A DNA stretch of 64,000 bases, taken from contig CATNEN010000028.1 in NCBI GenBank assembly GCA_950097015.1, forward strand, positions 744,001-808,000, written 5' to 3'. Each line of letters begins with the position of its first letter. Position 1 is the stretch's first letter. A program made the position numbers and the translations under genes. Below, in pieces: positions 10,901 through 22,300 of the stretch. The stretch comes from Macrostomum hystrix. Lineage: Eukaryota; Platyhelminthes; Macrostomidae. Below the pieces are notes generated by a model. That model did no database searches. It saw nothing but the letters and a program-made list of their open reading frames with translations, and had not been told where the DNA came from.

Positions 10901-11279
10901 TCCGCCAGATCGTCGATTTCATTCCGCCAGATCGTCGATTTCAAACCACCTGATTGTCGATTTCATTCCGCCAGATCGTCGATTTCAAACCACCTGGTTG
11001 TCGATTTCATTCCGCCAGATCGTCGATTTCAAACCACCTGATTGTCGATTTCATTCCGCCAGATCGTCGATTTCATTCCACCTGCCGTTTCAGCTGCAGT
11101 CTTTCTTGTAGCAGTTCGGCCGGCGTGCAGAACAGGCTGGGAAACATGAGTCGTCGCACCGGATTACTGCACAGTTCGTAGATTTGAAGAAACACAAACA
11201 GGGTGGTCACTAGTACGGCGCAAGTAATAAAGAACTCCTCAGAGTTTAAGGGGTCCATGAAGATTCCACGGTTCTTCAT
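7652..11279 (-). CDS. Unrecognised five-exon gene: N-terminal membrane anchor, C-terminal polyQ
   Basis: The inferred exons on the minus strand are 11279-11082, 9994-9724, 9571-9261, 8920-8498 and 7915-7652. They keep frame throughout (1467 nt, 488 aa). Exon 1 has one transmembrane segment (about residues 17-34) followed by YELCSNPVRRL and a short amphipathic stretch. Exons 3-4 hold the globular part, with motifs RYLLVNGCN, VTLTFHV, WFDQVKRVYVNAKGD, CRLGLSGCDNLGYSFG and ADIFVTNYF. Exon 4 ends in Q8; exon 5 has Q13-K-Q2 and ends RWLTATK. Splice evidence: CAG/GTGGAA after exon 1; phase-1 junction ACAG/GTTTGG to CAAAAG; CAG/GTCAGT after exon 3; acceptor TGTTTTGTTTTCCAG before exon 5. Exon 4 to 5 needs a GC donor (AGG/GCAAGC). 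The exon 2 start is the weakest point: its acceptor is AT-rich, and translation could instead begin at the ATG at 9955. I do not recognise the family. Confidence 0.6.
8123..8430 (+). mobile_element. tRNA-derived SINE, full-length copy
   Basis: It begins with a pol III type II-tRNA-like head: A box TGGCAGGGTGGTTAAGGC and B box GCTCGATTCC about 45 bp later. A family-specific body follows (GCGCAGCCGCGGTGAGAAGG, TGCAATTTACACCC, GTACACTGCCTGACGATGAG, TGTACACACCTGTGTGAGCG, TGTGTGCTCAGGAGT). The same body occurs at 47617-47872 and in reverse at 33033-33366, with fragments near 24905-25130 and 29340-29445. This copy sits in the last intron of the minus-strand gene. Confidence 0.85.
8934..9210. repeat. 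Intronic minisatellite, 21-bp GGTTTGGTTTAGGGAT unit
   Basis: About eight copies of a 21-bp unit with the core GGTTTGGTTTAGGGATGG, then a degenerate GGTTT/TTTGG tail. It lies in the intron between exons 3 and 4 of the minus-strand gene. The + strand is G/T-only over long stretches. Confidence 0.93.
10360..11085. repeat. Intronic 22-bp minisatellite with two successive unit families
   Basis: 10365-10735 repeats a 22-bp unit with core CACTTCATTCCACCAGATCA. 10800-11080 repeats a related 22-bp unit with core TCGATTTCATTCCGCCAGAT. In its last third that unit alternates with a variant carrying TTTCAAACCACCTGATTG. Transitional units lie at 10735-10800. The array fills most of the first intron of the minus-strand gene and stops within bases of the exon 1 donor (11081). 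Confidence 0.95.
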
Positions 11280-11883
11280 AATTCGAATTCTAGCAAAGCT
11301 TGCCGATGGATTTTAAGAATTAAATACTTTTCACTTGCTTTTTTAGATTTTCCTTGCCAATATAAAGTGCTTAATCGCTAAATTCCAGTATTTATTGTCT
11401 ATGGCCAAAACGCAGGAAAGATAGGAATAGTAGTATGTTGGCTAGTAGAATAATAAAAAAGAACAGAAAACTAATATAGAATGATATACTCGTATTTGAC
11501 AGCCAATCAAAATGGTCCAATCTGGCTGTGCAACGCCATTGGTTATGGAAGAGTTGCCAGTCTCGGCATCAGCATGATAGAATTCGTTTTTTTCCTATAA
11601 CTCTTTCCTATAAACACACATTTGCGAAACAGACGAAAGACTGGCACAGATGCAGGACACTTAGATTATTTGTGCTTGTTGTGCGAGAAGTTCCTTAGAA
11701 AAATTGAAGCAAAACAAATCAAAGAAAATTGCAATTTCAATTACGATCCATGCAATGGCTCTGCATCTACTGTTTATTGCGCTAATAGCACATCTGCATC
11801 AGCAAGTCTGTGAGTCAACTGCTTCTTTGTTTGTGCCCTTACAAGCTGGTGTTTCAGCTTGGAAAAATAGTTGGATAGTAACC
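11280..11883. other. Intergenic region upstream of the minus-strand gene
   Basis: Contains whatever promoter serves the gene starting at 11279. TTTGCTAG lies 11 bases before that ATG on the minus strand and could be an acceptor. No other gene is supported. Confidence 0.4.
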
Positions 11884-12985
11884 AGGTTAAGGATTATAGG
11901 AGACTTACCAGGTATGAAGGATTATCGGAGAGTTACCAGACATGAAGGATTATCGGACAGTTACCAGACATGAAGGATTATCGGAGAGTTACCAGGTATG
12001 AAGGATTATCGGAGAGTTACCAGGTATGAAGGATTATCGGAGAGTTACCAGGTATGAAGGATTATCGGAGAGTTACCAGACATGAAGGATTATCGGAGAG
12101 TTACCAGGTATGAAGGATTATCGGAGAGTTACCAGACATGAAGGATTATCGGAGAGTTACCTGGCATGAAGGATTATCGGAGAGTTACTAGGCATGAAGG
12201 ATTATCGGAGAGTTACCTGGCATGAAGGATTATCGGAGAGTTACCTGGCATGAAGGATTATCGGAGAGTTACCTGGCATGAAGGATTATCGGAGAGTTAC
12301 CTGGCATGAAGGATTATCGGAGAGTTACTAGGCATGAAGGATTATCGGAGAGTTACCTGGCATGAAGGATTATCGGAGAGTTACCAGGTATGAAGGATTA
12401 TCGGAGAGTTACCAGGTATGAAGGATTATCGGAGAGTTACCAGGTATGAAGGATTATCGGAGAGTTACCAGACATGAAGGATTATCGGAGAGTTACCAGA
12501 CATGAAGGATTATCGGAGAGTTACCTGGCATGAAGGATTATCGGAGAGTTACCTGGCATGAAGGATTATCGGAGAGTTACTAGGCATGAAGGATTATCGG
12601 AGAGTTACCAGACATGAAGGATTATCGGAGAGTTACCTGGCATGAAGGATTATCGGAGAGTTACCAGGTATGAAGGATTATCGGAGAGTTACCAGGTATG
12701 AAGGATTATCGGAGAGTTACCAGACATGAAGGATTATCGGAGAGTTACCTGGCATGAAGGATTATCAGAGAGTTACCAGGTATGAAGGATTATCGGAGAG
12801 TTACCAGGCATGAAGGATTATCAGAGAGTTAGCAGGTATGAAGGATTATCGGAGAGTTACCTGGCATGAAGGATTTTCGGAGAGTTACCTGGCATGAAGG
12901 ATTTTCGGAGAGTTACCTGGCATGAAGGATTATCAGAGAGTTACCAGGTATGAAGGATTATCGGAGAGTTACCTGGCATCAAGAA
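11884..12985. repeat. Minisatellite, 28-bp unit (core GAAGGATTATCGGAGAGTTA)
   Basis: About 39 copies of a 28-bp unit. The 20-bp core is nearly invariant; the linker alternates between CCAGGTAT, CCAGACAT, CCTGGCAT and CTAGGCAT, so copies can be tracked as a barcode. It is one of the few arrays here clearly longer than 24 bp per unit. Confidence 0.96.
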
Positions 12986-13873
12986 GTATTACCAGGCGCT
13001 AGAATAAAGATCAAACAAGGCGTAAGACTCTACGTTAGGAATTAGTATTTTTGTAAACCATGTTAGCGAAACAAAAACAAAGATATTTACACAGCCGAAT
13101 AAAAAGCGAAATGCACAAGAGTCTTGCTATGCTTCGCGGCCCTTAGGCTTTATATGCGAATAGCTTCCGAAGCTGCTAATTGAACAGTCTCCAGCATCTC
13201 CTCTCCTCTCTCACTCTCGTCGAGTCTTCTTCTTCTGTGCCTTCTCTGCCGTCGAGTGTCACAGAGCGGAAGCAATCGAGCATAAACGACGGAGTGAGTT
13301 GGGTGGGCCAACAACTGCAAGCTCTCGGATGGAACTTGGAATGTTGATTGGTAGAACTGCTCAAAGCTTTAAAGCGGAGTGTGTTTCTGCTTTGCCCAAA
13401 TCGGACTTCTGAAGTCCAATGGGGTGGGTTGTGAAAAATAAAATCGACGCGCGAAATGCCTTAAGAAGTGGGCCGGTAACACGCTTGACTGGTTATTGAG
13501 GTGGGACGCCCCACTAACTCTCCAAACATCAACTGGCTACTTCTAGTGTTGTCGTTTCTCTTTCGCTTCAAATTTTTTGCTTTTTTCTCGGTTTGCCAAA
13601 GTAATGTCCACTAAACAATTTTGTTCCCATGTACTCGTATATATGTATCTCTAATAGAAATATACATTTATGCATGTCATAGGATGTTAGATGAATTGTA
13701 TATTTACTATGTCCGCATCACTAAGCAATCGGATATAAGAGGTAAAACAAGCAGAGGAAATCTTCGTGATCAACCGATTCGCGGGAAAATTTCGTTACAG
13801 CGGAGTCAAAACACAATCAACTTAATTTCTACTCATTTTCTTCTCACAAATTTTCTGCATCACAATATTACAT
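12986..13873. other. Intergenic, no feature recognised
   Basis: Unique sequence without a supported gene or transposon end. It becomes pyrimidine-rich near 13200-13250. Confidence 0.4.
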
Positions 13874-14245
13874 TCTCTCGTTCTTTCTCTTTTTCTCTCC
13901 CTCTCTCTCCCTCTCTCTCGTTCTCTCTCTCGTTCTCTCTCGTTCTCTCTCTCGTTCTCTCTCTCGTTCTCTCTCTCGTTCTCTCGTTCTCTCTCTCGTT
14001 CTCTCTCTCGTTCTCTCTCTCGTTCTCTCGTTCTTTCTCTCGTTCTCTCTCGTTCTCTCTCTCGTTCTCTCTCTCGTTCTCTCTCGTTCTCTCTCTCGTT
14101 CTCTCTCGTTCTTTCTCTCGTTCTCTCTCGTTCTCTCTCTCGTTCTCTCTCTCGTTCTCTCTCGTTCTTTCTCTCGTTCTCTCTCGTTCTCTCTCGTTTT
14201 TCTCTCGTTCTCTGTTGTTCTCTCTCATTCTCTCATTCCTTCCAG
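13874..14245. repeat. Pyrimidine minisatellite (CTCTCTCGTT-type)
   Basis: Repeats of CTCTCTCGTT and CTCTCGTT, 8-12 bp per unit, giving about 370 bp in which one strand is almost purely pyrimidine. Ser/Leu/Phe and Arg/Glu/Asn frames stay open only because the unit lacks stop codons. Confidence 0.95.
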
Positions 14246-15004
14246 TTGTCCCTCTCTCGCCCACCCTCTCATTGTCATCTATAAATTATTTTACTATTTA
14301 AATGTCGTAGAAAAAGTGTTAGAATAATACACCACTAAAAATCGGTGGTGCTATTGATGCGATGCAAAACTACATTTGTGAGGATCAATCAATGCCAATG
14401 AGACTGTCCTGTTTATCTACTGTAGGCTGGGTGTTCGAGGAAATTGGGACGGAACTATTCCACTACGGCTATGGGATAGAAGAAGGCAGCACCAGAAGAT
14501 CCCTGGGAGACCGTGCTCACACACAAAGTCCGGTAGTTCAGAAGTGCCAAAACTCTGGCCAGCGATTTCTCCTTTTGTGCCATCGATTTTCCGATAAAAT
14601 TCATATTTCGCCTTTTGGCCTCTTCAACTTACTCTCTTGCTTTTGCCTGGGGTAGCCTTAAACTCGACTAACATACCAGCTCCGCAGCCCTCCCGTCTCT
14701 CTCTGTCATTGACGAATCTGCGAACCACTTTTGAATGACTTTGACTTGTCTGTCGCCGACCGCGCCACGAACTGACGGCCGGGCATGCAAAAGCGCACTC
14801 GATTGAAAATATTTCTTCTCTTGTTATTTGCACTTTCGGCAATAGAAGTATGGTACTCTGGGTTTTCCTCAACGTGTCCCTGTCAATTTTTGGATAGCTC
14901 GTCCTTGTAATTCTATTTGTCACATTTTCTGCTGCCGTGTAGTCAACTTTAAGATGTACTTTTACATTCTGTACATGTGCGGCTAATAGTCAGACAGAAA
15001 TAGA
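14246..15004. other. Intergenic, no feature recognised
   Basis: Small ORFs of under 100 codons occur on both strands. None has splice-site support or a recognisable motif. Confidence 0.4.
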
Positions 15005-15530
15005 TGGGGTTCAATTGATCAGAATATGGATTCAATTGATCAGAATATGGGTTCAATTGATCAGATTATGGATTCAATTGATCAGAATATGGATTCAATT
15101 GATCAGAATATGGGTTCAATTGATCAGATTATGGATTCAATTGATCAGATTATGAATTCAATTGATCAGAATATGGATTCAATTGATCAGAATATGGATT
15201 CAATTGATCAGATTATGAATTCAATTGATCAGAATATGGATTCAATTGATCAGAATATGGATTCAATTGATCAGATTATGGATTCAATTGATCAGAATAT
15301 GGATTCAATTGATCAGAATATGGATTCAATTGATCAGAATATGGATTCAATTGATCAGAATATGGATTCAATTGATCAGAATATGGATTCAATTGATCAG
15401 AATCAGGATTCAATTAATCAGAATCTGGATTCAGTTGATAAGAATCTGAATATAACTCATTAGAATCTGGATTCAATTGATATCAATCTGAATATAGCTC
15501 ATTAGAATCTGAATATAACTCATTAGAATC
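15005..15530. repeat. Minisatellite, 21-bp unit with CAATTGATCAG core
   Basis: About twenty copies of a 21-bp unit (core ATTCAATTGATCAGAATATG). Each unit contains the palindromes CAATTG and TGATCA. Because the unit is 7 codons it reads as MDSIDQN repeated; this is not treated as a protein. Units decay after 15405. Confidence 0.95.
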
Positions 15531-16242
15531 GTTATAATTTGTTAAACAGAGACCAACCCGGCGACCCCAGACGAAGAGTGATTGAGAGGGAGGACTCCTA
15601 GTTACCCACACGCCAATCCACCCTCTCAACAGGCTGACAACTCAAAGTGTTTAGCTCCGCCAGTGTTGGGAGGGCATTGCAGGGTTTCATCGGACCATTT
15701 CGGCAAGTCCTGAAATGCGTGCTTGTCCTTAAATCTGATTGTGAATTAGCTTTGAATAAGCAGACATAATTATATGCAAGTTTGGAAACAGTTTCTGCAC
15801 TAGCTGGTGCAGTCCTTATTCCAATAGATTTTTTTCTCTGTCCAGATTTCCTGCCGGGTCAACAGCGATTACCGAGTGAGTTGTGCTCAAACTCTGCCCT
15901 CAGTTTCTTCAGTCAGTGTGTTATCGCCTGGGGTGATTTTTCTTTCTAAACAGAGCGGCTTGAGAGAAGGGGATTGGGGTGGGGAGGCAACACTCGAATC
16001 CGCCCTGGGATTAATTTAATTGGCTTGGCTCAGTCATCGCCAACTGTCGGGGCGAGGTAGAGAGAAAGGGAACTCATTTAAAAATAAGCAACAAGTGGCG
16101 TGGTTCCTGCACTCACCAATTTCCACCGAATCTGCTTTTAATCTGCTTTCCTACCACTCGTAAGCTGGGCCAGCAGATCGATAAATGATTAGAGGAAACT
16201 TTTTTGAGCAGGCTCTAAAGAAAAAAACTGCTGGACTATGTT
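15531..16242. other. Intergenic, no feature recognised
   Basis: Unique sequence between two arrays. No credible exon seen. Confidence 0.4.
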
Positions 16243-19230
16243 AAAGCTCTGACTGATAAACTGTGGAAACTTTGACTGATAAACTGTGGAAACTTTGACT
16301 GAAAAAATGTGGAAACTTTGACTGATAAACTGTGGAAACTTTGACTGATAAACTGTGGAAACTTTGACTGATAAACTGTGGAAACTTTGACTGATAAACT
16401 GTGGAAACTTTGACTGATAAACTGTGGAAACTTTGACTGATAAACTATGGAAACTTTGAATGATAAACTGTGGAACCTTTGACTGATAAACTGTGGAACT
16501 TTGACTGATAAACTGAGGAACTTTGACTGATAAACTGTGGAAACTTTGACTGATAAACTGTGGAACTTTGACTGATAAACTGTGGAAACTTTGACTGATA
16601 AACTGTGGAAACTTTGACTGATAAACTGTGGAAACTTTGAATGATAAACTGTGGAACTTTGACTGATAAACTGAGGAACTTTGACTGATAAACTGTGGAA
16701 CTTTGACTGATAAACTGAGGAACCTTTGACTGATAAACTGTGGAAACTTTGACTGATAAACTGTGGAAACTTTGAATGATAAACTGTGGAACTTTGACTG
16801 ATAAACTGTGGAACTTTGACTGATAAACTGAGGAACCTTTGACTGATAAACTGTGGAACTTTGACTGATAAACTGAGGAACCTTTGACTGATAAACTGAG
16901 GAACTTTGACTAATAAACTGTGAAAACTTTGACTGATAAACTGTGGAAACTTTGACTGATAAACTGAGGAACTTTGACTGATAAACTGTGGAACTTTGAC
17001 TGATAAACTGAGGAACGTTTGACTGATAAACTGTGGAACTTTGACTGATAAACTGAGGAACCTTTGACTGATAAACTGAGGAACTTTGACTGATAAACTG
17101 AGGAACCGTTGACTGATAAACTGTGGAACTTTGACTGATAAACTGAGGAACTTTGACTGATAAACTGTGGAAACTTTGACTGATAAACTGTGGAACTTTG
17201 ACTGATAAACTGAGGAACTTTGACTGACAAACTGTGGAAACTTTGACTGATAAACAGTGGAAACTTTAACTGATAAACTGTGAAAACTTTGACTGATAAA
17301 CTGTGAAAACTTTGACTGATAAACTGTGGAAACTTTGACTGATAAACTGTGGAACTTTGACTGATAAGCTGAGGAACCTTTGACTGATAAACTGTGGAAC
17401 TTTGACTGATAAACTGTGAAAACTTTGACTGATAAACTGTGAAAACTTTGACTGATAAACTGTGGAAACTTTGACTGATAAACTGTGGAACTTTGACTGA
17501 TAAGCTGAGGAACCTTTGACTGATAAACTGTGGAACTTTGACTGATGAACTGAGGAACTTTGACTGATAAACTGTGAAAACTTTGACTGATGAACTGTGG
17601 AACTTTGACTGATAAACTGTGGAAACTTTGACTGATAAACTGTGGAACTTTGACTGATAAACTGTGAAAACTTTGACTGATAAACTGTGAAAACTTTGAC
17701 TGATAAACTGTGGAAACTTTGACTGATAAACTGTGGAACTTTGACTGATAAGCTGAGGAACCTTTGACTGATAAACTCTGGAACTTTGACTGATGAACTG
17801 TGGAACTTTGACTGATAAACTGTGGAACTTTGACTGATAAACTGTGAAAACTTTGACTGATAAACTGTGAAAACTTTGACTGATGAACTGTGGAAACTTT
17901 GACTGATAAACTGTGGAACTTTGACTGATAAGCTGAGGAACCTTGACTGATAAACTCTGGAACTTTGACTGATGAACTGAGGAACCTTTGACTGATAAAC
18001 TGTGGAACTTTGACTGATAAACTGTGGAACTTTGACTGATAAACTGTGGAACTTTGACTGATAAACTGTGGAACTTTGACTGATAAACTGTGGAACTTTG
18101 ACTGATAAACTGTGGAACTTTGACTGATAAACTGTGAAAACTTTGACTGATAAACTGTGAAAACTTTGACTGATAAACTGTGGAAACTTTGACTGATAAA
18201 CTGTGGAACTTTGACTGATAAGCTGAGGAACCTTTGACTGATAAACTCTGGAACTTTGACTGATGAACTGTGGAACTTTGACTGATAAACTGTGGAACTT
18301 TGACTGATAAACTGTGAAAACTTTGACTGATAAACTGTGAAACTTTGACTGATAAACTGTGGAAACTTTGACTGATAAACTGTGGAACTTTGACTGATAA
18401 GCTGAGGAACCTTTGACTGATAAACTGTGAAAACTTTGACTGATAAACTGTGGAACTTTGACTGATAAGCTGAGGAACCTTTGACTGATAAACTCTGGAA
18501 CTTTGACTGATGAACTGAGGAACCTTTGACTGATAAACTGTGGAACTTTGACTGATAAACTGTGGAACTTTGACTGATAAACTGTGGAACTTTGACTGAT
18601 AAACTGTGGAACTTTGACTGATAAACTGTGGAACTTTGACTGATAAACTGTGGAACTTTGACTGATAAACTGTGAAAACTTTGACTGATAAACTGTGAAA
18701 ACTTTGACTGATAAACTGTGGAAACTTTGACTGATAAACTGTGGAACTTTGACTGATAAACTGTGGAACTTTGACTGATAAACTGTGGAACCTTGACTGA
18801 TGAACTGTGGAACTTTGACTGATGAACTGTGGAACTTTGACTGATGAACTCTGGAACTTTGACTGATGAACTGTGGAACTTTGACTGATGAACTGTGGAA
18901 CTTTGACTGATGAACTGTGGAAACTTTGACTGATGAACTGTGGAACTTTGACTGATGAACTGTGGAACTTTGACTGATGAACTGTGGAACTTTGACTGAT
19001 AAACTGTGGAACTTTGACTGATGAACTGTGGAACTTTGACTGATGAACTGTGGAACTTTGACTGATGAACTGTGGAACTTTGACTGATAAACTGTGCAAC
19101 TTTGACTGATGAACTGTGGAATTTTGACTGATAAACTCTGGAACTTTGACTGATAAACTGTGCAACTTTGACTGATGAACTGTGGAACTTTGACTGATGA
19201 ACTGTGGAACTTTGACTGATAAACTGTAGT
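16243..19230. repeat. 3-kb minisatellite, 21/22-bp unit (core ACTTTGACTGATAAACTGTG)
   Basis: About 140 units alternating between 21 and 22 bp (GGAACTTTG versus GGAAACTTTG). Variant units GAGGAACC, CTCTGG, GTGAAA and TGATGAACTG recur in the same order (around 17360, 17500, 17755, 18225 and 18475), showing higher-order blocks. The right end (18790-19200) is dominated by TGATGAACTG units. The minus strand is open for about 1020 codons in one frame and 750 in another, because neither unit length creates a stop codon. Confidence 0.97.
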
Positions 19231-20281
19231 ACGAAGAGGAGTCTCTTGCTGATATTATAAATGAAACAAAAAAAAATTAAAAGGCTTTCCACGGCCAAAC
19301 ATTTAGGGAAAAGCCTGAAGTGAAATCAAAGAAGCGAAGGAATCTTATAGCTACAAGTGACGCGCAGGACAACACACAGATGGACAGAAGGAGAGAGAAA
19401 AGTTGAAAATGTTTTGAACCAAATGCAACTTGACAGGTTAGCGGGTTTTGTGTTCAGGTAAACAGGCTGACACATGCACACACACACATCTGCTAGCGTG
19501 TATTTGGGTTGGACCCTGTGTGACTGGCACACTCAGCAGCGGGGGGTTGGGACTTCAGCCATAGACAAAAGATTGCGTGCGCTTTTAAGTCGACAGATTC
19601 TGGCATGGAAACATCTTTGCAGCCATTGGTAGGTAATTCCTTTTGAGGCTAACTCTGCGGATAGAAGTCAGGAAGCAAAGCTGAAGAAAAGGATGGCTTG
19701 CGTGTTGCCATAGTCTGGCTGTCACACAATAGCCCCATGGAGACAGAACCAACTCCATCCATTGGGTTTCAAGGCTGACAGAATTGCAACACTTCCGAGA
19801 GATGGGTCTCTGGCGCGAGATTTCTTAGAAACAGACTCAGAACCAGAGCACAGTTGAGCTAGTCTAAATCATCTTACTTAATTCTTCAGGTTTTTTATTT
19901 TATTAATTATCAACATTTTAACGCGGCGCCTGCAGCCCTCCTGTCCACGGACTGTGCCAATTTATCATTGTGTCCAAAAATACAATTCCTTTCAAAGCCT
20001 TTAACGTAATTTCCCATTTTTTAGTAGAGAATTCTGATGGTGCGGACTTTAGCGTCTGCTGTCAATGCTTTGTTTTTCCCCAGCCCCCTCAGTGTCTGCT
20101 CCTCATGTCTCCCAATCTATCCCCGCATTTAATCCTCAGCTCCTCTTTAAAAAATTCCCCGCGCAAGAGTTATCCCCCCATTCCTTGATCCCAGTTTTCT
20201 GCGCTACTATATGAAGGCTCCTGTCCTGTCAATGTCAATTGTCAGGACATCCCCGTAGATGTGGATACAGAAAATGCACAC

Positions 20282-20313
<32 letters not shown>

Positions 20314-20756
20314 AAGCTGAGGGTGGACTGTCAAGGTCATACGAGGCCGATACGAGCTATCAAGGCTGCACTGCTGAGGCGCGAAAGTGGTTGGCATTTG
20401 TTCTAGTGAGAGCTGTTTACCCAATCCACAGCAATACAATATATATGGGCTGGGTGGGTGCTATCATAGGCGGGCGTTCACGCCATCGCGACAAGTAAAA
20501 TTCGTAGAAGGAGTTCAACCGTACGGATGAAAAAGCGACCGCCAAAGATTGATCCCGATCCCATCAATTAGGGCGCTCCCTAAGGTCGTTAGAAAGCACA
20601 TCAAAAGACAGAGAATTATATAAAATGCAATTTTTGTGCATTAAAAAGATTAAAAAGAGACTTTAAAATATGCAGTCGGAATTGGTAAATATGGAATAAC
20701 AGGTGTTTGAGGTGGGCAATCAGAATTTGAAAAAATTATTTTAATCTACAAATAGT
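19231..20756. other. Intergenic, with a CTG tract at 20281-20304
   Basis: Mostly unique DNA. Eight CTG triplets followed by ATGATGATGATG lie at 20281-20315. On the minus strand (20242-20439) they read as HHHQQQQQQQQ within a frame of 65 codons ending ...STGMS. That is compatible with a coding fragment but has no partner exon, so no gene is called. Confidence 0.4.
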
Positions 20757-21885
20757 AAACCAGAATCAGGATCTAGGTAATCAGAATCAGGATCTAGGTA
20801 ATCAGAATCAAGATCTATGTAATCAGAATCAGGATCTAGGTAATCATAATCAGGATTACAGCAATCAGAATCAGGATCTAGGTAATCATAATCAGGATCT
20901 AGGTAATCATAATCAGGATCTAGGTAATCATAATCAGGATTACAGCAATCAGAATCAGGATCTAGGTAATCAGAATCAGGATCTAGGTAATCATAATCAG
21001 GATCTAGGTAATCATAATCAGGATTACAGCAATCAGAATCAGGATCTAGGTAATCAGAATCAAGATCTATGTAATCAGAATCAGGATCTAGGTAATCATA
21101 ATCAGGATTACAGCAATCAGAATCAGGATCTAGGTAATCAGAATCAAGATCTATGTAATCAGAATCAGGATCTAGGTAATCATAATCAGGATTACAGCAA
21201 TCAGAATCAGGATCTAGGTAATCAGAATCAAGATCTATGTAATCAGAATCAGGATCTAGGTAATCATAATCAGGATTACAGCAATCAGAATCAGGATCTA
21301 GGTAATCATAATCAGGATCTAGGTAATCATAATCAGGATCTAGGTAATCATAATCAGGATTACAGCAATCAGAATCAGGATCTAGGTAATCAGAATCAAG
21401 ATCTATGTAATCAGAATCAGGATCTAGGTAATCATAATCAGGATTACAGCAATCAGAATCAGGATCTAGGTAACCATAATCAGGATCTAGGTAATCATAA
21501 TCAGGATCTAGGTAACCATAATCAGGATCTAGGTAATCAGAATCAGGATCTAGGTAATCATAATCAGGATTACAGCAATCAGAATCAGGATCTAGGTAAT
21601 CAGAATCAAGATCTATGTAATCAGAATCAGGATCTAGGTAATCATAATCAGGATTACAGCAATCAGAATCAGGATCTAGGTAATCATAATCAGGATCTAG
21701 GTAATCAGAATCAGGATCTAGGTAATCAGAATCAGGATCTAGGTAATCAGGATCAGGATCTAGGTAATCAGGATCAGGATCTAGGTAATCGGGATCAGGA
21801 TTACAGTAATCTGGATCAGGATTACAGTAATCTGGATAAGGATCTAGGTAATCAGGATCAGGATTTTAGGTTCGCAGAATCCAAA
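20757..21885. repeat. 21-bp minisatellite with an 84-bp higher-order repeat
   Basis: The basic 21-bp unit is AATCAGAATCAGGATCTAGG plus one base. Four variants (…GGATCTAGGT, …AAGATCTATGT, …GGATCTAGGT, …GGATTACAGC) form an 84-bp block that repeats in register near 21028, 21112, 21196, 21365 and 21575. Both ends consist of degenerate monomers. Confidence 0.96.
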
Positions 21886-22300
21886 AGGAGTGACAATAAT
21901 TAGAATGCGGATGTAGGTAAATCATAATTGACATTCTAGTAATAGGAATCTAGCTTTTTTACAAAGAAAATGTCAGCATAACCAAAAGTTGCCCAGCGCT
22001 CCCTTGGTTCTGAAATTTAGCCGACCGGCAGTTGCAGATTGTAAACCCGACTGTAAGGCTTTCATTTTCTTGCCTCGGCCAGAAACAAAAATGTAGCAAC
22101 TGCTCGGTGTAAATTTTAATTCGACCACTTTCTCTGCTTCCCCAAGCATTGGTATGGGGATAATCTTCCCTTCACTGATAATCCCTTCCTAGTCTTGTCC
22201 CATCCGTGCTTTGCGTCGCTTTAAAAAAATTGAATTGGTGACCGGAAAAGTCCTCAACCTGGGAGTCACTAGAAGTGAAGCAAGATATTCTATCCCTTCT
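21886..22300. other. Intergenic, no feature recognised
   Basis: Unique spacer between two arrays. Confidence 0.4.

Noticed and set aside
7652-11279. Identification of the minus-strand gene as TMEM231 or meckelin
   Set aside because: A short stretch (YELCSNPVRR) recalls TMEM231, but topology and the remaining motifs do not fit either family.
16236-19298. Open frames of 1020 and 751 codons on the minus strand
   Set aside because: They lie entirely in a 21/22-bp array without a stop word on that strand; composition follows the unit and several frames are open at once.
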